DNA from: Rhodocista pekingensis
Lineage (GTDB): Bacteria > Pseudomonadota > Alphaproteobacteria > Azospirillales > Azospirillaceae
NCBI RefSeq assembly: GCF_042665545.1
Contig: NZ_JBHTCM010000010.1
Span: forward strand, 620,001-684,000
Direction of reading: 5' to 3'
DNA length: 64,000 nt
Under the pieces are notes generated by a model. It was not told where the DNA came from and made no database searches. It saw only the letters and a program-made list of their open reading frames with translations. The translations under genes and the position numbers were made by a program. Of the stretch, positions 1 through 11,694 are shown piece after piece (within the stretch, counting starts at the first letter, position 1; every line of letters starts with the position of its first letter).

Positions 1-461
1 GGCAGCGGCATCACGTCGGAGCCGGTGGCGATCAGGATGTTCTTCGTCGTCAGCGTCTCGGCGGAACCGTCCGGCTTCACCACCTTCACCACGCCCGGCG
101 CGTCGATGACGCCGCGGCCGTGGAAGCGCGCGACCTTGTTCTTCTTGAACAGGAACTGCACGCCTTCGACGTTCGACTGCACGACCTTGGTCTTGTGCGC
201 CATCATGGCGGGGAGGTCCAGCTCCACCCCGGCGACCTTGACCCCGAAGCCGCCGAGGCCGTGCTTCGCCTCCTCGTACTTCTCGCTGGCGGTCAGCAGC
301 GCCTTGGAGGGGATGCAGCCGATGTTCAGGCAGGTGCCGCCCAGGGTGTCCCGCATCTCCACGCAGGCGGTCTTCAGGCCGAGCTGGGCCGCGCGGATGG
401 CAGCGACGTAGCCACCGGGACCGCTGCCGATGACGACGAGGTCGAACTGCATGTCAGCCAT
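1..461 (-). CDS. lpd: Dihydrolipoamide dehydrogenase (E3), 5' part only
   Basis: The N-terminal 153 or so residues of a flavoprotein disulfide reductase; the rest lies beyond the left edge of the window. The protein starts MADMQFDLVVIGSGPGGYVA, an FAD-binding Rossmann motif, followed by the redox-active disulfide loop GGTCLNIGCIPSKALL near residues 40-55. E3 reoxidises the dihydrolipoyl arm of OdhB in the 2-oxoglutarate dehydrogenase complex (family knowledge). It is on the same strand as sucA and odhB but separated from them by a chemoreceptor and a histidine kinase. The start at 461 is supported by AAGGACG about 6 bases upstream. A second Lpd-like gene near 25-26.7 kb lacks the C-terminal catalytic His, so this one is the better candidate for the true E3. 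Confidence 0.93.
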   Translation of the reverse strand, partial: MADMQFDLVVIGSGPGGYVAAIRAAQLGLKTACVEMRDTLGGTCLNIGCIPSKALLTASEKYEEAKHGLGGFGVKVAGVELDLPAMMAHKTKVVQSNVEGVQFLFKKNKVARFHGRGVIDAPGVVKVVKPDGSAETLTTKNILIATGSDVMPL

Positions 462-926
462 GGGGATCGTCCTTAGGATCGGGGAAACGGGGGATCGGGG
501 GATGATGCCGGCCGCCGCCGCGGACGGGCAGGCGCGCGAAGAACGCGGAAAGAAACGGCGACCTTTATGGCAAGGCCGGGTACGGCTGTCCACAGCCCGG
601 CCCGGCCGTTGCCGGTCCGAAAGGACAGGGTCCGGGCACGCGCGGGGCCGGACAGACCCCCACGGAAGGGTAGTGATACTTAAGGATGAGGTTGCCCCTT
701 CCGTTCCCCCTGTACATATCAGCACAATCTGAAGCAGCATGGCGGGAGCCGGTCCGTCCGCCGGCGGGTGGCGGCGGGTGGCGGCGGGTGGCGGCGGGCG
801 GCGGCGGTGGACAGGTGCGGTCGGGTGCAAGGGGCTAACGGATGGTAAACCGCTGCGCGGCTACCGTTCGCAGAAGGAAACAATCCGGACCGGCGGGCGC
901 ACCGGGCCGGACGGGCGGAGGGCCGG
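462..926. other. Intergenic region between lpd and the chemoreceptor gene
   Basis: About 465 bases between two divergent genes with no convincing coding frame. It should carry both promoters. A possible plus-strand promoter is TTGCCC near 694 with CATATC about 17 bases downstream, weak and about 200 bases from the chemoreceptor start. The block at 761-810 is a short tandem repeat listed separately. Confidence 0.5.
761..810. repeat. Five 10-bp G-rich tandem units
   Basis: Five consecutive 10-base units close to GCGGCGGGTG (two exact copies, three with one or two changes) lie in the leader of the chemoreceptor gene. The strand-biased G runs look like a slippage-prone microsatellite; G-quadruplex potential is possible but unproven. 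Confidence 0.75.
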
Positions 927-2375
927 ATGGCGTATGACGGGCAGACACCGCCGACAGCGCGGCAGGGGGCGGACGGCGTGGCCGGCGGACCGGGCAGCCG
1001 CGTGAGCGGGGCGGTCGCGGAGATCGCGCGCGACGTGGGCTCCCTGGGCGTCTCCATCGCCGACATCGCGGGCCATGTCGATGACGTCACCGCCCGGGTG
1101 GAGGAGCAGGACCGCGTCTTCCGCGAACTGCTGCGGGAAGCGCACGGCATGTCCGAGCGCAACCGGCGGGTGACGGAATCGACGCAGACGGCCCGCGCCG
1201 TCGCCGCCCGCGCCCGCGGCGAGGTGGAGAGCAGCCGCGACCAGGTGGACCGCGCCCTGGCCGACATCCGCGCCCTGACCGAAGCGGTGGCCGGGATCGA
1301 AAGCCAGCTCGCCGGGCTGGAAGGCGCGCTGGAGCGGGTCGGGCGCGTCGCCCAGGGCATCAACGCCATCGCCAAGCAGACCAACCTGCTGGCGCTCAAC
1401 GCCACCATCGAGGCGGCGCGCGCCGGGGCCGCGGGCAAGGGCTTCGCCGTCGTCGCCTCTGAGGTCAAGGCCCTGGCCGCCAAGACGACCGAGGCGACGC
1501 AGGAGATCGACGCCACCCTGCGCCAGCTCACGGCGGAGGCGCGGGCGCTGATCACCCGCAGCGGCGACAGCGTGCAGCGCGCGGCGTCGGTCCGCAACGA
1601 CACCAACCGGATCGGGGAGGTGATGCGGACCGTGGCCGACGCCATGGCCGAGGTGGACAGCGAGCAGGACCGGATCGACAGCGCCGCCCGCGCCATCGGC
1701 GACAGCATCGCCGCGGTGGAGGGCCGGATCGACGGGCTGGCCGGCGGCGTCAGCCAGACGGCGGCGAACCTGACCGGGGCGCGCGACCGGCTGAACGGCC
1801 TGCTGTCGGCCGGGGAGCGCCTGATCGGCGCCACCGCCGAGCTGGGTGTGGAGACGGTGGACACCCCCTATATCCGGGCAGCCCAGGAGACAGCGGCCCG
1901 CATCGCCCGCGCCTTCGAGGCGGAACTGGCGCGCGGCAGCGTGAGCGAGGCCGACCTGTTCGACCGCGATTACCGCCCTGTCGCCGGCAGCGACCCGCAG
2001 CAGGTGATGACCCGCTTCACCGCCCTGACCGACCGGCTGCTGCCGGACATCCAGGAGCCGGTGCTGTCGCTCTCCGACCGGGTGGTGTTCTGCGCCGCGG
2101 TGGACAGCAACGGCTACCTGCCCACCCACAACCGCCGCTTCAGCCAGCCGCAGCGGCCGGGCGAGCGCGACTGGAACATGGCGAACAGCCGCAACCGCCG
2201 CATCTTCAACGACCGCGTCGGGCTGGCGGCGGGCCGCAACACGCGGCCCTTCCTGGTGCAAGCCTACCGGCGCGACATGGGCGGCGGTGCGTTCGCCCTG
2301 ATGAAGGACGTCTCCGCCCCCATCCTGGTCAACGGCCGCCACTGGGGCGGCGTGCGCATCGCCTACAAGGTCTGA
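927..2375 (+). CDS. Soluble methyl-accepting chemotaxis protein
   Basis: A 482-residue chemoreceptor without any hydrophobic segment long enough to span a membrane, so probably cytoplasmic. The signalling hairpin is plain: KQTNLLALNATIEAARAG followed by GKGFAVVASEVKALA, roughly residues 150-190. Unusually the signalling module is N-terminal, and the C-terminal ~170 residues form a separate globular domain ending RHWGGVRIAYKV, with RVVFCAAVDSNGYLPTHN inside it. That domain looks like a Cache/PAS-type sensor, known behind MA domains in some proteobacterial receptors; this assignment is from the pattern only. It would signal through CheA/CheW, none of which are in the window. The start has GGAGG about 8 bases upstream. 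Confidence 0.88.
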   Translation: MAYDGQTPPTARQGADGVAGGPGSRVSGAVAEIARDVGSLGVSIADIAGHVDDVTARVEEQDRVFRELLREAHGMSERNRRVTESTQTARAVAARARGEVESSRDQVDRALADIRALTEAVAGIESQLAGLEGALERVGRVAQGINAIAKQTNLLALNATIEAARAGAAGKGFAVVASEVKALAAKTTEATQEIDATLRQLTAEARALITRSGDSVQRAASVRNDTNRIGEVMRTVADAMAEVDSEQDRIDSAARAIGDSIAAVEGRIDGLAGGVSQTAANLTGARDRLNGLLSAGERLIGATAELGVETVDTPYIRAAQETAARIARAFEAELARGSVSEADLFDRDYRPVAGSDPQQVMTRFTALTDRLLPDIQEPVLSLSDRVVFCAAVDSNGYLPTHNRRFSQPQRPGERDWNMANSRNRRIFNDRVGLAAGRNTRPFLVQAYRRDMGGGAFALMKDVSAPILVNGRHWGGVRIAYKV

Positions 2376-2407
2376 CGCGCGCCCGGCGGGGCGCACGCGC
2401 AGGGGCC

Positions 2408-4633
2408 TCAGCCGGCCAGGGTGGCGGCCGGCCGGGGCAGCGTCGCCAGCACGCCGTCGAGGGTGGCGAGCAGCTCCTCGACGAACGGGTCCAGGTGCAG
2501 CGAGGCGCCGACCTCCGCCGCTTCCTCCAGGCGGCGGGCAGACCCCGCCGCATCCCCCAGCCCCATCACGTCCAGCGTGCCGGCCAGACGGTGGGCGATC
2601 TCCACCACCCGGCGGCGGGCCCGGCGCTCCCAGGCCGCGGCCAGGGCCGCGCGGCCCTCGGTCAGCGATTCATGGGCCCGGGTCAGCATGGTGTCCACCG
2701 CCGCGTCCCCCAGCTCCCGGCGCAGGGCCTCCAGCCGGCCGGCCGGAAGGGCGGTCTGCGGCCGCGGGATCTCGTGCCCCCCGTCCGCGGCCGGGAGGCC
2801 GTCCCCGGCGGCCGGCGGAATCACCTCGGCCAGCTTGTGCAGCAGCACGTCGATGCGGATGGGCTTGGAGACGAAGCCCTGCATCCCCGCCTCGCGGCAG
2901 CGCGACACGGTTTCCGTCAGCACGCTGGCGGTCAGGGCCACGATCGGGGTCGTGGCCGCCGGCCCGTCCATGGCGCGGATGCGGGTCGCCACCTCCAGCC
3001 CGTCCATGCCGGGCATGCCGAGATCCATCAGGATGATGTCCACCCGCTCCCGCGCCAGAAGCTCCAGGGCCTTGGGGCCGCTCTCCACCTGCACCACGCG
3101 GAAACCGTGGCGCTCCAGGATCTGGCTGGCGACGAAACGGTTCACCGCCTCGTCCTCGACCAGCAGCACGGTGGGCGGCGCCGTCCAGACCGGCAGCGCC
3201 TCCTCCACCGGGCCGGTGCCGGCGACCGGCACGCCGGGGGCGAAGGGGATCTCCACATGGAAGCGGCTGCCGCGGCCGGGCTCCGACTCCGCCTCGATGC
3301 GACCGTCCATCAGGGCGGCCAGCCGGCGGCAGATGGTCAGGCCCAGGCCGGCACCGCCGAACCGGCGGGAGATCGAGCCGTCCGCCTGGGAGAACGCCTC
3401 GAAGATCGTGGCCAGCCGCTCGGCCGGAATGCCGATGCCGGTATCGGCCACCGTGAGCCGCACCAGGGTCCGGCCGTCGGCATCCGTGCCGGTCGGGGCG
3501 GCGGTCACGGTGATGCTGCCGCGCTCGGTGAACTTGATGGCGTTGCCGATCAGGTTCAGCAGGATCTGGCGCAGCCGGACCGGATCGCCGCGCACATGCC
3601 GCGGCACGCCGGGGGCGATCTCCAGCCCGATGCTGAGCCCCTTCTCCACCGCCGGCGGCGTCATCAGTTCCACGACGTCGCGCAGCCGGCGGTGCAGATC
3701 GACATCGCCGGTTTCCAGCGTCAACCGCCCGGCCTCGATCCGGGTCATGTCCAGGATGTCATCCAGCAGCGCCAGCAGCGACTGCCCGGCGCTGTCCATC
3801 ACCGAGATGCAGCGGGTCTGGTGCTCGTCCAGCGCGGTCGTGCCCAGAATGTCCAGACTGCCCAGGATGGCGTTCACCGGGGTGCGGATCTCGTGGCTGA
3901 CCGTGGCGAAGAACTCGCTCTTGGCCCGGGTGGCGAGCTGCGTCTCCTCGATGGAGCGTTCCAGGGCCCGCGCCTGCTCGCCCATGCGCTCCAGCAGGCG
4001 CAGGCAGGTCACCAGCACCCCGCTCATGGCGAACAGGGTGAAGGTGACGGGCACGGCGATGGCCAGCCATTCCTGGCCCGTGAGGTCGAACTCGCGCACA
4101 TAGGCGGGCTGTTCGACCAGCATCGACAGGGCGTAGGCGGCATTCAGCAGGGCGATCATCGTCACCGACACCGCCTGCATCACCTCGCCGGCATTGCGCC
4201 GACCCTGCACCCAGAGCCGGGCGGTCGCGGGAAGCAGCAGCACCGCGACGGAGACCGCGGACATCACCTCCTGCAAGGCCGGGCTGCCCCGGACCATCAC
4301 CACCCAGCCGATGCCGACGGCGGCGGACGCCCCCAGGAGCCAGTAGCGCGACAGCGCAGGCCCGCCGAAATAGCGGGCCGTGCCCAGCGCGAACAACCAG
4401 TAGCCGATCAGAAAGCACAGATCGGCGATCATCCCGGTCAGGATGAAGAGGATGCCCTCCTGCGGCCGGGCGACGACCCCCAGAGCCCAGCCGACGGCCG
4501 ACAGGATCAGCGTCGCCGACCAGAACAGGGCATAGCGCTCCGGGCGGCAGTACCACCAGATCAGGGCGAGCAGGACGCCGGCCCCGAGCAGCGTCGAGCT
4601 GTTGATCGCAATGACGATATCAACCAGGCCCAT
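2408..4633 (-). CDS. Membrane hybrid sensor histidine kinase (HisKA-HATPase-REC-HPt)
   Basis: A 741-residue multi-step phosphorelay protein. Residues 1-215 hold about seven hydrophobic segments forming a membrane sensor module. The dimerisation domain carries FFATVSHEIRTPVNAILGS with phosphorylatable His247. The ATPase domain shows the N box (NLIGNAIKF), G1 box (DTGIGIP) and G2 box (GAGLGLTICRRL). A receiver follows with acceptor Asp in IILMDLGMPGMDG and the conserved Lys in FVSKP. The C-terminus is an HPt domain with AHRLAGTLDVMGL. A separate response regulator would be the final target; none is adjacent. It lies on the same strand as odhB, about 220 bases downstream of it and behind a strong hairpin. 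The ligand cannot be read from the sequence. Confidence 0.93.
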   Translation of the reverse strand: MGLVDIVIAINSSTLLGAGVLLALIWWYCRPERYALFWSATLILSAVGWALGVVARPQEGILFILTGMIADLCFLIGYWLFALGTARYFGGPALSRYWLLGASAAVGIGWVVMVRGSPALQEVMSAVSVAVLLLPATARLWVQGRRNAGEVMQAVSVTMIALLNAAYALSMLVEQPAYVREFDLTGQEWLAIAVPVTFTLFAMSGVLVTCLRLLERMGEQARALERSIEETQLATRAKSEFFATVSHEIRTPVNAILGSLDILGTTALDEHQTRCISVMDSAGQSLLALLDDILDMTRIEAGRLTLETGDVDLHRRLRDVVELMTPPAVEKGLSIGLEIAPGVPRHVRGDPVRLRQILLNLIGNAIKFTERGSITVTAAPTGTDADGRTLVRLTVADTGIGIPAERLATIFEAFSQADGSISRRFGGAGLGLTICRRLAALMDGRIEAESEPGRGSRFHVEIPFAPGVPVAGTGPVEEALPVWTAPPTVLLVEDEAVNRFVASQILERHGFRVVQVESGPKALELLARERVDIILMDLGMPGMDGLEVATRIRAMDGPAATTPIVALTASVLTETVSRCREAGMQGFVSKPIRIDVLLHKLAEVIPPAAGDGLPAADGGHEIPRPQTALPAGRLEALRRELGDAAVDTMLTRAHESLTEGRAALAAAWERRARRRVVEIAHRLAGTLDVMGLGDAAGSARRLEEAAEVGASLHLDPFVEELLATLDGVLATLPRPAATLAG

Positions 4634-4738
4634 GCGAATCCCCGACGCATCCGGCAGCAGGTCAGCTTAGGCCGAGCGGACACACCGCGCCAGCCCCCGT
4701 CCCGGTCCCGGCAGCCCTGCGGAGCCGGGCCGGCGGGG

Positions 4739-4793
4739 CCCCGACGCGAATACCCCGACGCGAATACCCCGACGCGCCCCCCCGACGCGAACG
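4739..4793. repeat. Four degenerate 14-bp tandem units (CCCCGACGCGAATA)
   Basis: Two exact copies of CCCCGACGCGAATA followed by two diverged copies lie between the end of odhB and the histidine kinase gene, next to the odhB hairpin. Nothing else is seen in this 219-base gap. Confidence 0.75.
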
Positions 4794-4816
4794 CCCCGCC
4801 GGAGACCGGCGGGGCG
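4792..4816 (-). terminator. Hairpin downstream of odhB
   Basis: A perfect 11-bp inverted repeat (CGCCCCGCCGG, 3-base loop, CCGGCGGGGCG) sits 36 bases after the odhB stop on the minus strand. It is not followed by a U run, so it may be a weak terminator or an RNA-stabilising 3' end. Its position suggests that it separates sucA-odhB from the kinase gene. Confidence 0.6.
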
Positions 4817-4852
4817 TGGATCAGGCGGTCAACCGCCGGAAGCCGTCTTCCG

Positions 4853-6097
<1,245 letters not shown>

Positions 6098-6147
6098 GGA
6101 ACTGGCCTTCGATCCGTTTCTAGGTTGGTTGTCGTCCTGAGGCTGTG

Positions 6148-9069
<2,922 letters not shown>

Positions 9070-9421
9070 TGGCTGACCGCGTGTGAGGGCCGCGACCGGA
9101 GCGGCGGCCGGAAGGGTGTTTCGGTTTTACGTCAAGCCTCGGGGGGCTTCAATACGTCGCAGGCCCCGGCAAGGGCCTGAACGCCAACGCTTATGGTCAG
9201 GTAGACAAGCATCCGCCTCCCGAAGCCGGCCGGCACCTCCCACAGATGGGCACGCCCGGCCCGTCCTCCAACTTTCCCAACACGACTCTGCCCTGGCTCC
9301 GCCCGGTCTGACGCGGCTCTGCGCCGCCCGCGGTGCCGCGCTGGACAGCGGGCCGCTCCTCGGCTGTCATCTTGCCGGGGCGGACCGTCCGTCCGCCAGC
9401 CTTTCCGAGGACCCGTCCATC
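9070..9421. other. Intergenic region between sucA and the cyclophilin gene
   Basis: About 350 bases between divergent genes, presumably holding both promoters. A 7-bp inverted repeat (CAGGCCC/GGGCCTG, 9160-9179) lies about 90 bases upstream of sucA. No convincing consensus promoter is readable, and the open frame across it appears to be only an upstream extension of the cyclophilin frame. Confidence 0.4.
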
Positions 9422-10372
9422 ATGCCGCGCCCCCCGCTTCCGCCCGCCCCGACGATCCGGCCCGCCGCGCGTCTGTCCGCTGCCCTTCTCTCCACGGCCC
9501 TGCTGCTGTCCGGCGCCGCCGCCGCCGAAGCGCCGGCCCGGGGGCCCACGGTGTCGGAGGTGATCGCCGCCGCGGCTCCCGGCGACTGGCGCGGCATCGA
9601 CCCGGAGAGCACCCTGGTGATGGAGCTGGCCTCCGGCCCCGTGATCCTGGAGCTGGCGCCGGCGCTGGCGCCGCTGCATGGGGCGAACATCCGCGCCCTG
9701 GTGCGGGAGGGCTATTTCGACGGGCTGACGGTGGTGCGCGTGCAGGACAACTACGTCGCCCAGTGGGGCGACCCGGAGGAGGAGGACGGCCGCGGCTCCC
9801 GCCCGATCCGCACCGCCAAGGCCGCGCTGCCGCCGGAGTTCGTCGTCCGGGACGGCACCGCCCTGCCCTTCGACGCGATCCCGGGACCGGACGCCTATGC
9901 GCCGGAGACGGGCTTCGTCGGCGGCTTCCCGGCGGCGCGGAACCCGAAGACGGGCGAGGTCTGGGGCGCACACTGCTACGGCACCGTCGGCGTCTCGCGC
10001 GGGGACCCGGACAGCGGCAGCGGGGCCGGGCTCTATGCCGTGATCGGCCATGCGCCGCGCCATCTGGACCGCAACATCACCGTCGTCGGCCGGGTGCTGG
10101 AGGGGATCGAGCGCCTGAGTTCGCTGCCGCGCGGCACCGGCCCGCTGGGCTTCTACGAGACCGCGGCCGAGCGTGCGCCGATCCTGCGCGTCCGCCTTGT
10201 CGCGGACATGCCGGCGGCCGAACGGCCGGCGCTCCAGGTCCTGAAGACCGGCACGCCGACCTGGGACGCCTATGTCGATGCCCGGCGCAACCGGCGCGAC
10301 CCCTGGTTCGTGGAGCCGGCGGGCGCGGCCGATGTCTGCAACACCCTGCCGCCGGTGCGCCGCGCGCCCTGA
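9422..10372 (+). CDS. Secreted cyclophilin-type peptidyl-prolyl isomerase
   Basis: A 316-residue protein with an N-terminal signal peptide (basic start, hydrophobic AALLSTALLLSGAAAAEA) and a cyclophilin-like core: LVMELASGPVILELAPALAP, then GYFDGLTVVRVQDNYVAQWG and GLYAVIGHAPRHLDRNITVV. It probably catalyses prolyl isomerisation of periplasmic proteins. The core is interrupted by longer loops than in the small PpiA/PpiB enzymes and has an extra C-terminal tail. The frame is open upstream, but only this ATG gives a signal peptide. Not obviously linked to the deoxynucleoside genes downstream. Confidence 0.82.
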   Translation: MPRPPLPPAPTIRPAARLSAALLSTALLLSGAAAAEAPARGPTVSEVIAAAAPGDWRGIDPESTLVMELASGPVILELAPALAPLHGANIRALVREGYFDGLTVVRVQDNYVAQWGDPEEEDGRGSRPIRTAKAALPPEFVVRDGTALPFDAIPGPDAYAPETGFVGGFPAARNPKTGEVWGAHCYGTVGVSRGDPDSGSGAGLYAVIGHAPRHLDRNITVVGRVLEGIERLSSLPRGTGPLGFYETAAERAPILRVRLVADMPAAERPALQVLKTGTPTWDAYVDARRNRRDPWFVEPAGAADVCNTLPPVRRAP

Positions 10373-10464
10373 GCGGACCGGCAGAACGGAACGGGCTGGC
10401 GGGCGGCGGCGGCGCGACCTATGCTCGCCGTCCGTTTCCCGTTCCCGGTGATGTCCGACCCGCC

Positions 10465-10875
10465 ATGCCGACCCCCGCCGATCTGTTCGCCGCCGCCGCC
10501 GCGGCCCGCGCCCGCTCCTACAGCCCCTATTCCCGCTTCAAGGTGGGCGCCGCCATCCGGGCCGAGGACGGCACCGTCCATGCCGGCTGCAACGTCGAGA
10601 ACGCGGCCTACCCGCAGGGCCAGTGCGCCGAGGCGACGGCCATCGGCGCCATGGTGATGGCCGGGGCGAAGCGGATCGTGGAGATCGCCGTGGTCGGCGG
10701 CGACGCCGGATCGGGCCTGCTCTGCACGCCCTGCGGCGGCTGCCGCCAGCGCATCCGGGAGTTCGCCGGCCCCGACACGCCGATCCATGTCTTCGACGCG
10801 GGCGGAACGGGCCGCAGCTTCACCCTGGGGGAGCTGCTGCCGCACTCCTTCGGGCCGGACAATCTGGGCTTCTGA
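10465..10875 (+). CDS. cdd: Cytidine deaminase
   Basis: A 136-residue protein of the short, tetrameric deaminase type. Zinc and catalytic residues are visible in GCNVENAAYPQGQCAEATAI (CAE motif) and in PCGGCRQ. It converts cytidine and deoxycytidine to uridine and deoxyuridine in pyrimidine salvage. The start ATG opens MPTPADLFAAAAAARARSYS and follows the cyclophilin gene by 92 bases. deoC starts 12 bases after its stop, so the two form a salvage operon. Confidence 0.96.
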   Translation: MPTPADLFAAAAAARARSYSPYSRFKVGAAIRAEDGTVHAGCNVENAAYPQGQCAEATAIGAMVMAGAKRIVEIAVVGGDAGSGLLCTPCGGCRQRIREFAGPDTPIHVFDAGGTGRSFTLGELLPHSFGPDNLGF

Positions 10876-10887
10876 CGGGACCCCGCC

Positions 10888-11688
10888 ATGACCGACAGCA
10901 CCACCCCGGCCGCCGGCCCCTCCCGTGACGACGACGCGGCGGTCGCCGCCCGCGCCCTGCCGCTGCTGGACCTGACCAGCCTGAACGACGGCGACGATGC
11001 CGATACCGTGGTCCACCTCTGCGACCGGGCGCAGAGCGCGGCCGGCCCGGTGGCCGCCGTCTGCATCTGGCCGCTCTGGGTCGCCATCGCGAAATCCAAC
11101 CTGCGCGGCACCGGCATCCGGGTCGCCACCGTGGTGAACTTCCCCGGCGGCAGCTTCGCCCGCGAGCGGGTGCTGTACGAGATCGGCGAGGCCCTGGCCG
11201 ACGGGGCGGACGAGATCGACGTGGTGATGAACTACGCCGACGTGATCCAGGGCAACGGCGCCCGCGCCGCGGCGGATCTGGCCGCCTACCGCGAGGCCTG
11301 CGGCGACACGACGATGAAGGTGATCCTGGAGACGGGATCGCTCGCCAAGCCGACCCTGATCGCCAAGGCCGCGGCCATCGCCGTGGAGGCGGGGGCCGAC
11401 TTCCTGAAGACCTCCACCGGCAAGGTGCCGGTCGGCGCCACCCCCGGCGCCGCCCGCATCCTGCTGGAAGCCTGCCGCGACGCCGGCCGGCCGGTCGGCT
11501 TCAAGGCGTCCGGCGGGGTGCGCGACATCGCCGGGGCGCGGGAGTACCTGGCGCTTGCGGACGCCATCTGCGGTCCGGACTGGGCCGGCCCCGCGACCTT
11601 CCGCTTCGGCGCCTCCGGCCTGCTGGACGCGCTGCTGGCCGCCCTCGGCAAGGGTCCGGCCGGGCCGCGGTCCGGGTCCGGATACTGA
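10888..11688 (+). CDS. deoC: Deoxyribose-phosphate aldolase
   Basis: A 266-residue class I aldolase cleaving 2-deoxyribose-5-phosphate to glyceraldehyde-3-phosphate and acetaldehyde. The Schiff-base lysine lies in ADFLKTSTGKVPVGAT, the other catalytic segment is ADEIDVVMNYADVI, and the phosphate loop is VGFKASGGVRD. It lies 12 bases after cdd. The third enzyme of this route, deoA, is about 9 kb away on the other strand. It converges with treY, whose stop is only 6 bases away. Confidence 0.96.
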   Translation: MTDSTTPAAGPSRDDDAAVAARALPLLDLTSLNDGDDADTVVHLCDRAQSAAGPVAAVCIWPLWVAIAKSNLRGTGIRVATVVNFPGGSFARERVLYEIGEALADGADEIDVVMNYADVIQGNGARAAADLAAYREACGDTTMKVILETGSLAKPTLIAKAAAIAVEAGADFLKTSTGKVPVGATPGAARILLEACRDAGRPVGFKASGGVRDIAGAREYLALADAICGPDWAGPATFRFGASGLLDALLAALGKGPAGPRSGSGY

Positions 11689-11694
11689 TCCGCC

